Assembly: GCA_030248065.1 (NCBI GenBank)
Contig: JASAMV010001632.1
Span: forward strand, 1 to 64,000
Reading direction: 5' to 3'
DNA length: 64,000 nt
DNA from: Rhynchonema sp. JSB1_4
Taxonomy: Eukaryota; Nematoda; Chromadorea; Monhysterida; Xyalidae
Positions 22,801 through 34,026 of this stretch are shown here, piece by piece. The notes under the pieces were generated by a model. The model saw nothing but the letters and a program-made list of their open reading frames with translations, did not search any database and had not been told where the DNA came from. The translations under genes were made by a program, and so were the position numbers. The number at the start of each line of letters is the position of its first letter. The first letter of the stretch is position 1.

Positions 22801-25800
22801 GACCCGGCGACGTGCACACCAATTTGGCATGTTCCCTCACAAATCCGGCGCCCGGAACGACCTCTCAGTCAGACTCGCAGGTAAGTTATCACAAATCTTT
22901 TGCTGATTGTCCCGCAAAACTTGTGTAACGGTGTGTGTTTTGAGGGTGAGGAAGACATCGGCAGTCCCCAACCGTCGCAGTACCCACCGATGCACGAGTA
23001 CGCCGTGAAACGACTGCAGAAACTCAAGGTCGTTTATCATGCGCAAATTGTGTACTCAGTTTTTTGTGGTAAATAATGATGGAATTACACTATGTTCATT
23101 TCAACTGCAGGTTTACAAGCTGAGCGGTGCCGTTATCGATGATGAATTTTACCACTTCAGCAAATCAATCGCGCCCGGAAAGGTTTGTCTGTTTGTCGTT
23201 CAAATGTTCATTTCTTATGATGCGACGTTTCGCCCATTTTTCAAAGCGGTGTCTTTCTTGACTGAAAATGCGTCGACAGTTTATAAACAGCGTCGCCAGC
23301 ATGCTGGCTGTAGCTCAGCCGAGTCAGTCAGCTGGGGTCTTTTATTTTGTATTGATCCGTTTTTTGCGCCCGACCGCCGATGTGTGCAGCAGCAGCGATC
23401 TGGTGTATTTAGATGCCAACATGCATAAACGCGTGCGCATAATGTGAGAACATACATTGACACTGCGTGAACCACCAAGACGCTTGCACAGCTATTCCGG
23501 TGTGCTCCTGTTTCTATTTTCGACACAACTGTAATAGTTGATAGGTACCTTTTGGCTTTATTGTGCTTGTGCTTACCAACCGTGACCGCTTGGCTTGGCG
23601 TGTTAGCCAATGCTGCTACAAGCTAAAGTGCTAAGGCACTGTAATTGCACACGCGCCTGACGTGATTTTATGCTAAACGCCGCACTATGTTGCGCACATG
23701 ATGCTTATTCGCAGCATCTCTGTGTGTGAATGAGACAAGAAGCCGCGACCTTCTGTCGCGTGTGCGTGAGCGGCTAATACTCTCATGCCGTGCCATACAA
23801 CGCCACCTTCGTTTGGTGTTGGGTAGTACAGCTAGCAGCAGACACCCAACGTTCTATAATCAGCTGCGGTTATGTGCACATACAGTTGGCTTGTGCTGCT
23901 GTTTGAATGCTCGCTTTCTGACAGTGTTCTCATGGGTTCAGTCAAGTACTACTGCTGCTACCTACGTACACAGCACATTTACACGTCTGGCAGCCAGCTT
24001 GTGGTGCACACTGCGCGCCCCTGCCGTCACTCACCAGCTGATCCTTGCTGTCTGTGTGTGGTCGAAGGGGGCCGACTAGTTGTATGATTCTGTCACGTTT
24101 ATGTGTATTCCGCATCCCAAAACAATTCGCAACTTTTTTCGCCAGTCCAGTCCCACACATCTGCATCTAAATTAAAAGTGCCTGATTTTGCAAGGAACCC
24201 TCGCCGTTGTTGATGCAAGCGGACACAACGGTGGACTCGGACACAATTAACAGCATTATGGAAGGACAGGACGACACATTGAATGTCAGTGAATTGGACT
24301 TGTCGTTGGACGCACGATCGATGAGTCAGGTGTGTGATCACGGCAACATTACAGTTTATGTGCTCTGCCGCATTTGTATTCACACATTGTCGTCGCCCAT
24401 GCTGATTCTAAAGTGAACGCGGGACAATTCATTGTGACAATCGTGTTTGGTTGAAAATTATGATCAATCTTTTGTGTTTCGGTTGTCATGAGAAGACTGC
24501 TGGCTGAGTGAGGGATCTTTTGGATTTAATTTAACCGAGTATTAAAGCATTTTTACGGTCCATCACAACGAACCAAGGATGTTTTTACTCTCACGATTAT
24601 GTTGCTGCAGGAAGATCACGATCGCGAACAATGGCTGGCCACACAACCCAAGATCAACAGTCGATCGCGCAGTGGATACATCCTGTTCAGTGCTGAAGTG
24701 AGAAAGAGGGTGATGGCCGCTCATCCGAACATGGGATTCGGCGAAATCAGTCGCACTGTCGGTCAGGAGGTGGGACGGTCTCTCAGTTCTTTGCTTGTCC
24801 TTTTCTCTCCTTTTCTCCGATTTTAACAACGTCATGATCGTGTTGCAGTGGAAACTTCTGCCGGATGACCAAAAGAAGGTGTACGAAGAGCGTGCGAGCT
24901 TGATAGCGAAAGAGAGAGAGAAGGCCGACAAACTGCAACCGCCGTCAGCCAAGGGTGCACCCGGTCAGGTACTGGTTTGGTGCTGCAGATGGCAGGCGTG
25001 CGATTGGCAGTTTGAGACCAATGATCTTTTGCTCGATCACGTTACCACGCATCACACAAGTCAGATACGTGAGTCAGTCATTTTATTTTATTGATGCACC
25101 TGTACAATATTCTAAGATCGTGCAGTGCCAAAAATTGATGGCAACTAATTTAGCATTTTAACAATTGATTTGCTTCTCAGATGATGGTGGCGAGAATCAG
25201 TACGTATGTCTCTGGAATACATGTGTCAAATATAAGAAGGATGGAAAGTGAGCTATTAGGTTTCGCATTAAAGGTATTGTTTCTCGCATCGTCAAGCGCT
25301 TGTCGATTGTCTTGCAGACCATTCCCGTCGTTGCCTCGTTTGCATCGACATTTGAAAGAGAAACATCTGCATCAAGCCTACAAGTTCATCTATCCGAATC
25401 AGCGCAGCTGGTAAGCGCGATTTCGTTGTTTAAAAACTAAGATTTCATGGTATTGGCCCAAATTCTCGCAAGAGCCATCGCCACCGGGGGCGGTTGCGCC
25501 CCCAAACACGATGATGACAATTTTCTGCTGGTTGACCTCAATTCTTTGCGTGCTTACGCGAACATCAGGGTTGTACAGCGCACGCACGCTTTGGGAATAA
25601 AAAGGAATTTGCGCACCGAGGTGGAGAACATTCTTATGTCAAATACTCTGTTTCGCAACAGTCCTGGTGGCGGTGGCGCTTTCGAGAATTTGAGCCATTC
25701 TGTACATTATACCACTTTCGCTCCTTTGCAGCAACTACATGGACGTGGCATCGGCTCGGCCTCCATCAACGTCGACATCATCTACACAACCTCAACCGTC

Positions 25801-28000
25801 CCCTGGCATGCAGCAGCAGCAGCAGCAGCAACAACAACAACAACAACAACAACAGGTGCAGCAACACATGTATCAACAACAACATCCACAACAGTACATG
25901 CACCAACAACAATATGTGCAGCAGCATGGAGGTAAGATCACATTGCTATTTATTGGTGAAAAGTAGTAATGGAGATAACACATAGTGTTTAGGCCAAATC
26001 GTTTACCAACAACAACCACAAATGCCACCCAACCAAGCATACGTGCAACAAGGTCAACCACAACAACAATACTACCATCCGCAACAACAACAACAACATC
26101 AACCGAATGTGGTTGTGCAGCAGCAGCAGGTCAGCAGAACTCAGTAAAATACGTCAACGATCTGTTTTGCACTTGCTTATTTCTTTCACAGCTGCCCCAC
26201 CAGCCACATCCTCAAATGATGCAACAACAGTCAGGGCAGGTGCAGATTGTGCAAAGACAGTTGCAGCAATCGGCACCCGGTTACGCGCAATCACCTGTCG
26301 TCTCGCAACAACCCAGCACTTCTGGAGGTACCCGCCATTAGGTTTCACCCAGCCCCTGCTTTTGGCCATTTCTAATTCTAATTGCAGCACTGAATCCGAC
26401 ACCGTCCGTCCCACCGCCCCATCCCGACCCCGGAACCATCGTCGTCACGGCACAAACACCCAAACAGCCCGTCTTTGTTGCACCACCCAATTCACAACAA
26501 GTCCAGCGGGTGCTTCACTCAGAGGTGTACTTACGGTGAGTCACGTGGCCTGGTTTTGCTAGTGAAACGAATGCTAGTCCAATTCCATGCTGTTCCGCCG
26601 ACACCTGCTCGGACCGGTAATTAGGTATCAGCAGTGATTTTGGCTGTTTCAACAGGCGGGCGAGCTGCCATGTCTGGTATATCATCAATAAAAAAGTTAG
26701 ATCCAGCTGCATGTGGTATCGTCCGTCACCGTCAGCCGCACCACCGTTGTATTTGCAGCTACATTGAGAACATGTACAAACATCCCGAGCAGACGTCAGT
26801 GTCGCGTTGGGAGCAGAGCACCTCCAATCGATCGACGCAGGTCGCGATTCCCAAGGAAAAATTGGCACAAGTGTCCACTTGGTAAATCGTTTTGCGTGAA
26901 ATGCAAACCTGATGTTTGTTTGTTTTATTGCGTCCGCACCAATTCAATAATACGTCATAAAAGAAGATTTAAATAAAAGAAGATTAAGTGCAAGAACCAT
27001 AATTACACGACCGGGTGTGGAATTTACGGACATGAAAATAAACACAAAATAGGTTGTGAAAGTTACGGGAATCAAAAATAAATACGAAACCAGACACGAA
27101 CGAGTGAGAAGGTGGACGAAATCACGGACAGACAGACAACATGCAATCAGAAACTAAATGTATGCAGAACGCAGCGCCACAACAATGTACAACGGCGAAA
27201 CATGCATGCAACACCGACGGTGAGGAACACTGCAACGTTTAAAGAAATCTGAAAGCAGTCGGTCAGATTGTCCATTTTTGCTTTCGCGATCCATCTTTTT
27301 CCGCGGTGGCAAGGCCAGGCGCTCAGGAGGACCATCGCCCTTCGCGCATTTTTCCATAGACCAGCAGAGATAGGTATCAAGGGGTATGCCGATACCCGAT
27401 AGCCGATACTTGGAAAATGCCGATAGCCAGTAGTCCATGAAAAAAGCCGATACCCGAAGCCAAAATATCAAGAAAAACACCGTTTTTATAGCAAAACTGA
27501 AATTTTTGGCAATCGTCGCGCGGGATTATTTTGAGATGGATGGCCACTGCTACAGATGGAGCACTGCGCGCAACAATTTTTTTCATAAAAATCGTGCGCT
27601 TTTGTTGTGTCATGCAACATGAAAGTAGCTCGCACCTACATTTGAAATTTTTTCTGGTCGATAAACATCCCTATAGGCCAGTAGTCCAATGTGGTGCCAC
27701 TCGGGGTGCCTGCTTGCACATCTTTGGTTCCGTCGGTTTGGGAAATGTTGGTTGACGTCGTTGGCCGACAATGTCATTGAACACGGCGGCATCGGCGGTG
27801 ATAGCGCGCACCGCGAACACGTAACTTCAAGCCCGCTCAAAGCCTATGTCACTTCAGTGTATTTCGAACTTTTGTATTTATGTAGGTTGCCAAAAGATGT
27901 GCCAGAGGAGGACGTAGCAAACGCACTGTGGGGACTTCGTGATCACATGTTGAAGGATTCACTGCAAATCCAGCGAGTGCTTGATGCTAATGAATACTAA
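10898..28000 (+). CDS. PBRM1: Polybromo protein (PBAF chromatin remodeller subunit)
   Basis: This is the polybromo/BAF180 subunit of the SWI/SNF PBAF complex, which reads acetylated histones in the nucleus. I join 44 exons that stay in frame and encode about 1960 residues. Exon 1 is 10898-10993, then 12846-12946, 13024-13171, 14006-14118 and 14212-14392, and so on; the last exon is 27886-28000. Domain order: a basic N-terminus, six bromodomains (about 35-130, 180-295, 330-450, 537-640, 750-880 and 885-1010), two BAH domains (about 1026-1160 and 1240-1390), an HMG box (about 1497-1580), two C2H2-like fingers (about 1600-1665), a glutamine-rich stretch and a conserved C-terminal tail. Bromodomains 2-5 keep the acetyl-lysine Asn (NAKAYN, NARSYN, NARLYN, NACRYN). 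Bromodomain 1 has NTKTFF, and 6 is degenerate. Introns 1, 3, 23 and 38 hold transposons. Exon 1 is the least certain; its join to exon 2 keeps frame. Confidence 0.93.
11160..11956. mobile_element. GGGCCGG-family MITE with nested element
   Basis: GGGCCGG tandem motifs lie at 11165-11270 and 11815-11935, and the right terminus is GATTGCGACCTCTG. A complete CAGTGGTG-family element (11368-11740) lies inside at the same host position as in the 3.5-5.2 kb copy. The left terminus is not clear. Confidence 0.6.
11368..11740. mobile_element. CAGTGGTG-family MITE in GGGCCGG host
   Basis: It starts CAGTGGTGTAGCTACCC right after GTATTGTC and ends near AACACCGTTG. About 40 bp of host sequence on the right flank, including the second duplication copy, is missing compared with 4242-4555. 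It carries TACTGTACC motifs and the GC palindrome. Confidence 0.7.
11965..12714. mobile_element. CAGTGGTG-family MITE, inverted, carrying nested element
   Basis: The ends are CAATGGCGTAGC and GCTACACCACTG. The 8-bp duplication is GTTCGGGC (11957-11964) and GTTCGAGC (12715-12722), with one mismatch. The element at 12242-12678 is inserted in it. Confidence 0.75.
12242..12678. mobile_element. hAT-like MITE, GGGCCGG family, complete
   Basis: This 437 bp element has ends CAGAGGTGGGAATCGGGCC and GGCCCGATTCCCACCTCTG. The perfect 8-bp duplication is GTAGGTTG (12234-12241 and 12679-12686). GGGCCGGGCC tandem motifs make up both subterminal zones. Confidence 0.9.
13403..13752. mobile_element. CAGTGGTG-family MITE in polybromo intron 3
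   Basis: The right end GCTACACCACTG (13752) is followed by GTGCCAAG, and the left end near 13403 is preceded by a similar but changed GTGCCAG. The interior has GTACAGTAGGTAGG motifs and GCGCGCAACGCGCG, matching other family members. Confidence 0.65.
18980..20026. mobile_element. hAT-like element with GTCGGTGTCGG motif, polybromo intron 23
   Basis: This 1047 bp insertion starts TAGGGGTCGGACGTGG and ends CCGATCCCTA. The 8-bp duplication is CTTTCAGC (18972-18979) and CTTTCAAC (20027-20034), with one mismatch. The interior is rich in GGTGTCGGTGTCGG and GGTGTGGGTGTGG. It accounts for the unusual 1.3 kb intron between exons 23 and 24. Confidence 0.75.
22385..22475 (+). repeat. Intron block shared with a MITE at 42180-42270
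   Basis: GATCAAATGCGCAGAAGATC, GGACATCTTCAGTCAA and the following 50 bp, just before polybromo exon 30, match the reverse complement of the interior of the TFG-intron MITE with only scattered differences. Confidence 0.7.
23183..24194 (+). other. Polybromo intron 33, no recognised content
   Basis: This is a 1 kb intron between the last BAH-region exon and the pre-HMG exon. I see no exon-like frame with matching phases and no clear repeat. An alternative exon cannot be excluded. Confidence 0.4.
25411..25731. repeat. Foldback-arm-related repeat in polybromo intron 38
   Basis: GATGACAATTTTCTGCTGGTTGACCTC-like sequence through about 25660 matches the interior of the MITEs at 2433-2795 and 5880-6243 (for example GCGTGCTTACGCGAACA is exact). 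It makes an open frame across the intron that I regard as non-coding, because skipping it keeps the reading phase. Confidence 0.65.
26882..27885 (+). other. Polybromo last intron with CCGATA-rich repeat
   Basis: A 1 kb intron. At 27370-27480 it holds CCGATACCCGATAGCCGATA-type repeats with partial similarity to 43690-43830. The final exon at 27886 continues the frame after a TG/G split codon. Confidence 0.5.
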
Positions 28001-29089
28001 ACGTTCGTCTTTTGTTGTATTTCTGTATTTATTCGATTATGATTGGTTGTTCTCATCATCATGCTATCAACTTTATTGAATTGTTCTTGTAGCATTTTCT
28101 GTTTGTTTTTGGTTTGTGACCATGCGAATAATCTCTGTTGTATAGTCCAGCCACCAGCTCATGAGACGACTTTTTTAACCGGCCGCCCAAAACCTCAAAA
28201 AAAAGGGGGGGGGTCCCCCTGGCGGCAGTTCACAAATTTGGGAGCAAAGGGATTTTCGACGGGGGGGAGTTTTTTTAAAATCTTTTTTTTTTCTTTTTTT
28301 CCGACCCGGGACCGACTATGTCCCCCCACCCCACCTTAACTCAACTCCTCTGCTCGTGTCTTGCTTGCTTAAGCATTACGAGTATGCGCATTTCAATGGT
28401 TGTCTGTCATGTTTTCGTTTTTTACTTTTTCGTTTTGTAGTTTGACCATTTTATCTTATTCGAGCGATATTCTTTGATACCGATCTGCTGTGCAACCAAA
28501 TAAACATGTTTTGTTTCATGTCAACTGGCGTAAACGTTTTCGCTGTGCATTGAGTAAAAGTGAACAACCCATTTCTGGCAACTTTATATCTGAACTCGTC
28601 ACTGGAACAGGAATGTGTCGGTACATGAATAGCTCATATCTTGAAACAACGCCTGCAACAGATTATCACTTTTGATTAGATAATAGCTAAAATAGACCGT
28701 GTTACGTACAGTTAAGCAGTTAGGGTTTCACGAATTACCACAACACCACTCGGATTTGTTCACCAAAACGATTTAGGGGCACACAACGTTCAGGTATGAA
28801 ATGATGACCTTCAGACTAGCATTTTCTGGAAGATATAATACAGCGTGTGTCAAACCTATCGATCATAAATTATGAGGGCAGACGAATCACAAAATAGACA
28901 ACCATATGGACAATAATAAATAATCACATCACAATCAGCCCACAAGTTACCGAAAGCATCAAAGAATAAGCGATTAATGGTCTGTTTACAAAATCAATTC
29001 GACATGACTACGACAATAATGATAACGTTCTCTTGGAAATATCATGGAGCACACCGTACTGGAAAGGGGCGCTTTTCACGAGATAAAAT
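28001..29089. other. Convergent intergenic region, polybromo / V-ATPase
   Basis: It holds a solo end of the CTCATGAGACGAC MITE (28140-28185), a G-run/T-run stretch (28200-28330) and a possible polybromo poly(A) signal AATAAA at 28499-28504, about 500 bp past the stop. No further gene is seen. Confidence 0.5.
28140..28185. repeat. Solo end of CTCATGAGACGAC MITE
   Basis: Its bases run TATAGTCCAGCCACCAGCTC, then ATGAGACGACTTTTTT. This matches the ends of the MITE at 5880-6243, without the rest of the element. Confidence 0.7.
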
Positions 29090-31429
29090 CTACAGAATCG
29101 GAATGTAATTATCGATTTTGGCGCGATGTCGTTGCGCAATGCACTCAGCGATCCAGATGATGTTTCGCTGCTCTTGTTCCTTCAGTTTGACAAACGCGTA
29201 GAACACACCAAAATGGAATTGGCGCATGTATGCGTTCAGGTTTAGTTTCACCTGCAATAACCAGTAACTATTGCGTATTCAACAAAATAGAATCAAGACA
29301 ACAGACAAAGAGTAGCATAAGAACTTTAATAAACCTCAAACTCGAAAAATTTGTCCTCCAGTGTCTTGTCACCGGCGTTTGGACCAGAGCCGTCGAACAG
29401 CGGTTTGTAGTCCTAAATTACGAAAAAAATCCATGTTTAGTAAAACTGCAAAAGCCAATCAAAATTACACTACTTTAACATGACTACTTAAAAATATTCA
29501 GTAAAACGTCCACAAAAACCGAACAGCAAAAGCAGGTCCCGCCGAGACTTGAACTCGGATTGTTGGATTCAAAGTCCAAAGTGATAACCATTACACCACG
29601 GGACCAACGACAGCCGCGGCGTTATACGTGCATATAAAACACAGCACACAGATAGCGTGTGTGTTTGTGCACTGGGCGCGTGTGGCTTGCTGGCTGTGTG
29701 TTGTGTTGTGGCTGTGGGCTGCACGCTATAACGTATGGCTCGCCTTTCTCAGGCAGGGTTAACTACACACATGTGAACTTATTGATTTTGGCCACGTTTC
29801 TGATGCACAAAACGTTTTCGCTGGCACGAAAGGATCTTGGAAATAAAAATTGGAACCTTATGTTGTTATATTTTCAGAAAATAGTTTTGCTTAGCCGAAG
29901 CGCGTAATGTAAATCCGCATGTGTAAAAAACCCAGCAAGAAACTACAGAGTTATCGCACACAAAAGCACAAAACGAGAACGATAAAAGACGAACGCACGG
30001 CATAATAGTCAGCGATCTGTCGCACTTGCTCATAGTCGTCGGCACGCGACAAGCCAGCAAGTCCGACCGGGTACAGATGACCACAACGAGGGTACAACTT
30101 GGCACGGTCATCCTTGGACAACTCTGTGTCGAACGAATTGATCGTGATTATAATCGAACGACGGTCGGCTTCGAACTGCAAAAATCGATCAAACACTGCC
30201 ATTTGTGGTACGGTGTAGTAAGTTTCTAATTTTGTTGCCTCATGCATTTTTACAGACGCAGGAAAACTCCCGTTCGAAGTCGAGGCAGGCCACAAACTCA
30301 ACACACAGTCAACAAGCCACGCAGCTGACACAGACTTCGAACGGGAGTTTCCCTGGGTCTGTAAAAATGCATGAGGCAACGAAATTTGAAGTTTACCTAC
30401 CATACCATAAAGCAATAAACTGAAACACTGAACAAACCGCGAGTATTTCGCCCATCACTTCGGCCGTGGTGCCGCCCATCGCGTTGCAGAATCGTGCGAA
30501 ATCTTCAAGATAGGCCTGAAATGTTGGTTGTGCTTGGTTTTGCCAGTACGCGAACAGAACAACACGTCAGAAATCAGAAAACAAATCACTGACTCGATAG
30601 AGCGTGTTGCGGATGATCTCGACGTTCATTTCGTCCAAGTCCTGTTCGCTAATGCAGTCAGAAAAATACGGAGCTGAAAAAAACAGATCAAAGTTATGAC
30701 AAGTACAGTTTATGATTGTGTACAGCTTCACATAATGAATAATGATAATGCAACAGCAACAGCAGTGATGTGAGAGCAGCAGAACATGGCCGACCAAGCG
30801 GTGTGTCAACGAGCACGGCGTTGTACAATTCGGCCGGCGTGGACGCGATGTGAATGGCCTCCATTTGTTCGAACGATCCGAGTGGATGGCATTTGGAAAT
30901 CAATTCGTTAATCGGCCTTTGATGCAGCGTGCCGGTGATCAGTAGAATGATGTTGTCGATCATGTACGAATAACTGCAACATTCTCAATTTTAGGTAAAG
31001 TAAACGATAAGTCGTCAAGCTAAATGTGAGGCAACCAACGTGACATAATCCAAAAAGGTCGACAGCGGCTCCATTGCGTGATTGCGCAGATGATTGAATT
31101 CGGTCACCATTTTCTCTTTCAATCTTTCGTCAATGACCGCAACCGTGATTGGACCGGGTTCGTTCGCCAGAAAGTTGCCATAATCGGTCGACTGCAGATG
31201 CAGTTTGAGATCTGAAACAATGCGCGTAAATGTGTGTCCATCTCACACCCGCAGTTTTTTTTAGCAGAAGCAGAGTAAATCAAGTAATTTTTGTGTGGGA
31301 CCAACCATCAAGCGTTTCACATTGCACCAAGTTTGCATAATCCGACTGCGTCAATATGCCACCCTTGAATCCACGAACGAGAGCCTCCAAGTACCCGTGG
31401 TCGATATTGAATGTCAGGTCGCCCATCAT
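29090..31429 (-). CDS. ATP6V0D1: V-type proton ATPase subunit d (V0)
   Basis: This is subunit d of the membrane V0 sector. It sits on the c-ring and couples it to the central stalk of the proton pump of lysosomes, endosomes and secretory vesicles. Eight exons join in frame on the minus strand: 31306-31429, 31040-31211, 30795-30973, 30594-30673, 30438-30515, 29999-30175, 29335-29412 and 29090-29251. They encode 349 residues, against about 350 for the family. The sequence is very conserved. Examples are [72 protein letters not shown] and the C-terminal [20 protein letters not shown]. The start is the first of two adjacent ATGs (MMGDLTF); the second is equally possible. Intron 6 contains a tRNA gene and intron 5 a hairpin MITE. 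The d1/d2 distinction of vertebrates does not apply. Confidence 0.96.
29534..29605 (-). tRNA. tRNA-Gln (UUG)
   Basis: The minus-strand sequence starts GGTCCCGTGGTGTAATGG and ends CGGCGGGACC plus discriminator T, giving a fully paired 7-bp acceptor stem. The anticodon loop CTTTGAA gives anticodon TTG (UUG, glutamine). The T-arm reads GAGTTCAAGTC, with A and B box promoters intact. It lies inside intron 6 of the V-ATPase d gene, in the same orientation. No CCA is encoded, as expected in eukaryotes. Confidence 0.96.
30225..30412. mobile_element. Hairpin MITE in V-ATPase d intron 5
   Basis: Inverted arms 30232-30288 and 30331-30393 share GCCTCATGCATTTTTACAGA and ACTCCCGTTCGAAGTC with few mismatches. 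They are separated by about 40 bp with ACACACAGTCAACAAG. The splice sites of the intron lie outside it. The transcript would form a long stem. Confidence 0.7.
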
Positions 31430-32709
31430 TTTGCTGGATTCTTGTCACTGATGTCGTTGTGGTGTGGCGCAAATATCCGTATCCGTACCGTGTCCAGTTC
31501 TCAACAGTCTGCCACTGTCCGACTTGTTCAAGTGCAGAAATTTTGGAAACTGTCTTGTTTGAAGATCTGGTCTTGTGCTCTGCCGTTAAAAGTGTGAATG
31601 TGGTGGCCCAGTCTGAAACAAAAAGAAGCGTTTACATTTTGTGCTGTACAATGCAAGCACTACCATCAATGTTTACCGTATCTTTGTCAACATCTGTGAA
31701 TGTGAAACATCAGTTGTGAGTGTGAAAGTCGGGAAACACAAACAGCAGGGGTTGACTGCTGAGTGAGTTCAGATTCCACAGTTGCATTTTTTGGAAAAAT
31801 ATACCGCATTGCCCCGACAGAAGGGTACCTTTCTATTTCCAAATGGGTTGAAATACACAGGCCTTTTCCATTGGGGCATGGCATGCCCTGTGGAGCATGC
31901 CCTTGTTATTTTTTCAAAAATATTTTGTCCCCAAGAGTCCAAGACGGTGAAAATCTGACATTTTACACCAGAATATGCTGTCGCTAATGCGCTATTGATC
32001 CTGGGTAAAAATGAGTAAACTCAACTGTCCCGCTTCCGTAAAGGCAGTCTACGGGAGGTTGTCACTCAGCCCCCGAATACCGTAACCCACCGTAATTTTG
32101 ATCTGCAAGGATCGTGTCGAGACCATTTAGTTTTTTATCTATGTTTTGCGTGTTAGCGCCAACACCAACCAACATTTCGAAGTTTTGGTGATCGACGCGC
32201 ACGATGACAATTTCCAGCTTGCTGCCGCTAATACACGTGTCGATAAGCAGCGATCAGCATGGGTCTCGCAACGATCTCGCTTGCGGGGGGTAACGGCATC
32301 GGGGGGCGGGGGGAAACCCCCCGTCAGCCTCCTTTACGCATCCTCCCGCCGGCAAGGGAAAATGCAATGCAATAAATTGTTGGTGCGGTGGTGAACCAAT
32401 CATAACGGTATCCTAACCAATCAGCATGCAGAAAATTCAAATTTTACTCTTTCTCTTTAATTTCGGGCCGCCATTTGAAGAAAGCCACAGCCCGAGTATC
32501 TGTCACCGGCAGAGATTAGGATCGGGGCCCGGCCCGATTGACCAAAACTCCGGCCCGGCCCGATTTTGGGGTCAAAGGAAAAAATGGTCCAAAAATGCCA
32601 AAGTTTGCAAAATTATAGTTATGGTTATGGTCATGTTGACGGGATCTAGCAATTTGACAATTCAGGACTGGCCAAAAACCAGGACAGACAAGTGCGAGGT
32701 TTATGACCA
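31430..32709. other. Divergent intergenic region (V-ATPase side)
   Basis: No gene recognised. At 32193-32240 it has GATGACAATTTCCAGCTTGC, similar to the 5880-6243 MITE interior. At 32505-32580 it has a GGCCCGG-type fragment that begins GCAGAGATTAGGATCGGG, related to the inverted sequence at 48770-48850. The V-ATPase promoter presumably lies next to 31429. Confidence 0.45.
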
Positions 32710-32717
32710 TAACGATG

Positions 32718-33500
32718 CAGTGTAGTTCCTGGGGGAGGCGGTCCCCTCGGGTACGCTATCTCCCCCTCACGTGGTACACTTTCCCCCATCTCCCGCTCCG
32801 GGTACACTATCTCCCTCAATTTTTGCCCAAGAGAGGCATCTGTTATGCCTAAAATGGGCATTTTAGGCCTAAAATGTGTGATTTTAGGTCAGTGTTCTTA
32901 AAAATCCCCAAAATACCGTTTTTATGAAGAATTTTTCAAAAAGGGCAAAAATATGTCAAATTTTCTACCTCAAAAAGTGACTTTTTCTTGAATTTGGGTC
33001 TTCCCCCCGCCCCTCCCCCACGGCGGGGGGGGGGCCCACCATCCTGTCCCTCCCCGCCCGGCGCGGCGTCCCCCCCCCCCCCTGCCGGGGGGGGCCCCCC
33101 GGGGGGGGGGGGGGGGGGGAACCCAAACCAAAACCCCCCCTTTCCCCTCCCCTAAAACCACCCCCATACCCAACCCACCCCCCACCCCAAACCCCACAGC
33201 CCCCCACCCCCCCCCCCCCGCCCCCCCCCCCCCCCCCCGCCCGCGCCCCCCCCCCGCCCCCCCCCCCCCCCCCCCCCCCCCCCCCCACCCCCCCCCGCCC
33301 GCCCGCACCGCCCCCCCCCCCCCGCCCCCCCCCCCCCAGGAACTACACTGGCCGTCACCCAACCCCCCTATTGTCGGAAAAAATTACCCAAACCCCTAAA
33401 TATTTGGCCATAGCTATCTTACCGTAACATATTGTACTTTGGCTTCCGTGGAAGTCTGGGTGGGTGAACTAACCGCCTCGCCGGACTAGGAACTACACTG
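32718..33500. mobile_element. hAT-like MITE family CAGTGTAGTTCC, copy 2
   Basis: The ends are CAGTGTAGTTCCTGGGGG and GGACTAGGAACTACACTG. The perfect 8-bp duplication is TAACGATG (32710-32717 and 33501-33508). It contains GGTACACTATCTCCC motifs like copy 1 and a C-rich tract at 33005-33340. A second family end (CCAGGAACTACACTGG) occurs internally at 33337-33352, so two copies may be fused. Confidence 0.85.
33005..33340. repeat. Extreme poly-C / CCCCG low-complexity tract
   Basis: About 335 bp of almost pure C with G and A interruptions inside the copy 2 MITE. The glycine-rich frames it opens on the minus strand are meaningless. Homopolymer length is likely unreliable here. Confidence 0.85.
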
Positions 33501-33508
33501 TAACGATG

Positions 33509-34026
33509 ATGACTACAGCGAGATCTCACTGCAGTTTAAAAGTTGTTCAAACGTCACGCATAAAAAATATTGATCCCGCTAAGCAAAAGAAGAGAAAAAA
33601 CGAACGCAGCATCGCACGCACGTGCCGTGCTGCCTGTGCTCTGCTCTGCGCTGGCCTGGCCCTGGTCGCCTCTGCACACTTTTACACATGCTGCGCACCG
33701 TATACAGCTTACATTTGGCAGCGGCACACGCAAAAGTTGTCAACGCCACATACAAGAAGGCAACCAACAGCGGAGCAAATCCTGTGTTTCGCATCCTGAA
33801 ACTGTGTTTCAAATGACAGTAAACTTTTAACCAGATTGTTAGACCGCTCGCTGTTTGATCTCAGGTGCGGTGCAGCTGAGTTTCATCTCAAAGTTGGCGC
33901 CCACAACGTGTGTGGGATCGGGATCGTCGATAAGCCTCCATCCAGCTCGAGACTGAGCGCGACGGGTTGATTTGACTGACATCGACATCTGTTTCGAACA
34001 GGGAAGGTGCACCAGGATATCGAACA
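33509..34026. other. Upstream region of HADHA gene
   Basis: No gene recognised. It contains ordinary-composition sequence between a MITE and the inferred first HADHA exon, and should hold the promoter. No TATA box is evident. Confidence 0.4.

Noticed and set aside
32965..33362. Glycine-rich open frames on the minus strand
   Set aside because: They come from the poly-C tract inside a MITE; all three frames are open and biased, with no start context or splice signals.
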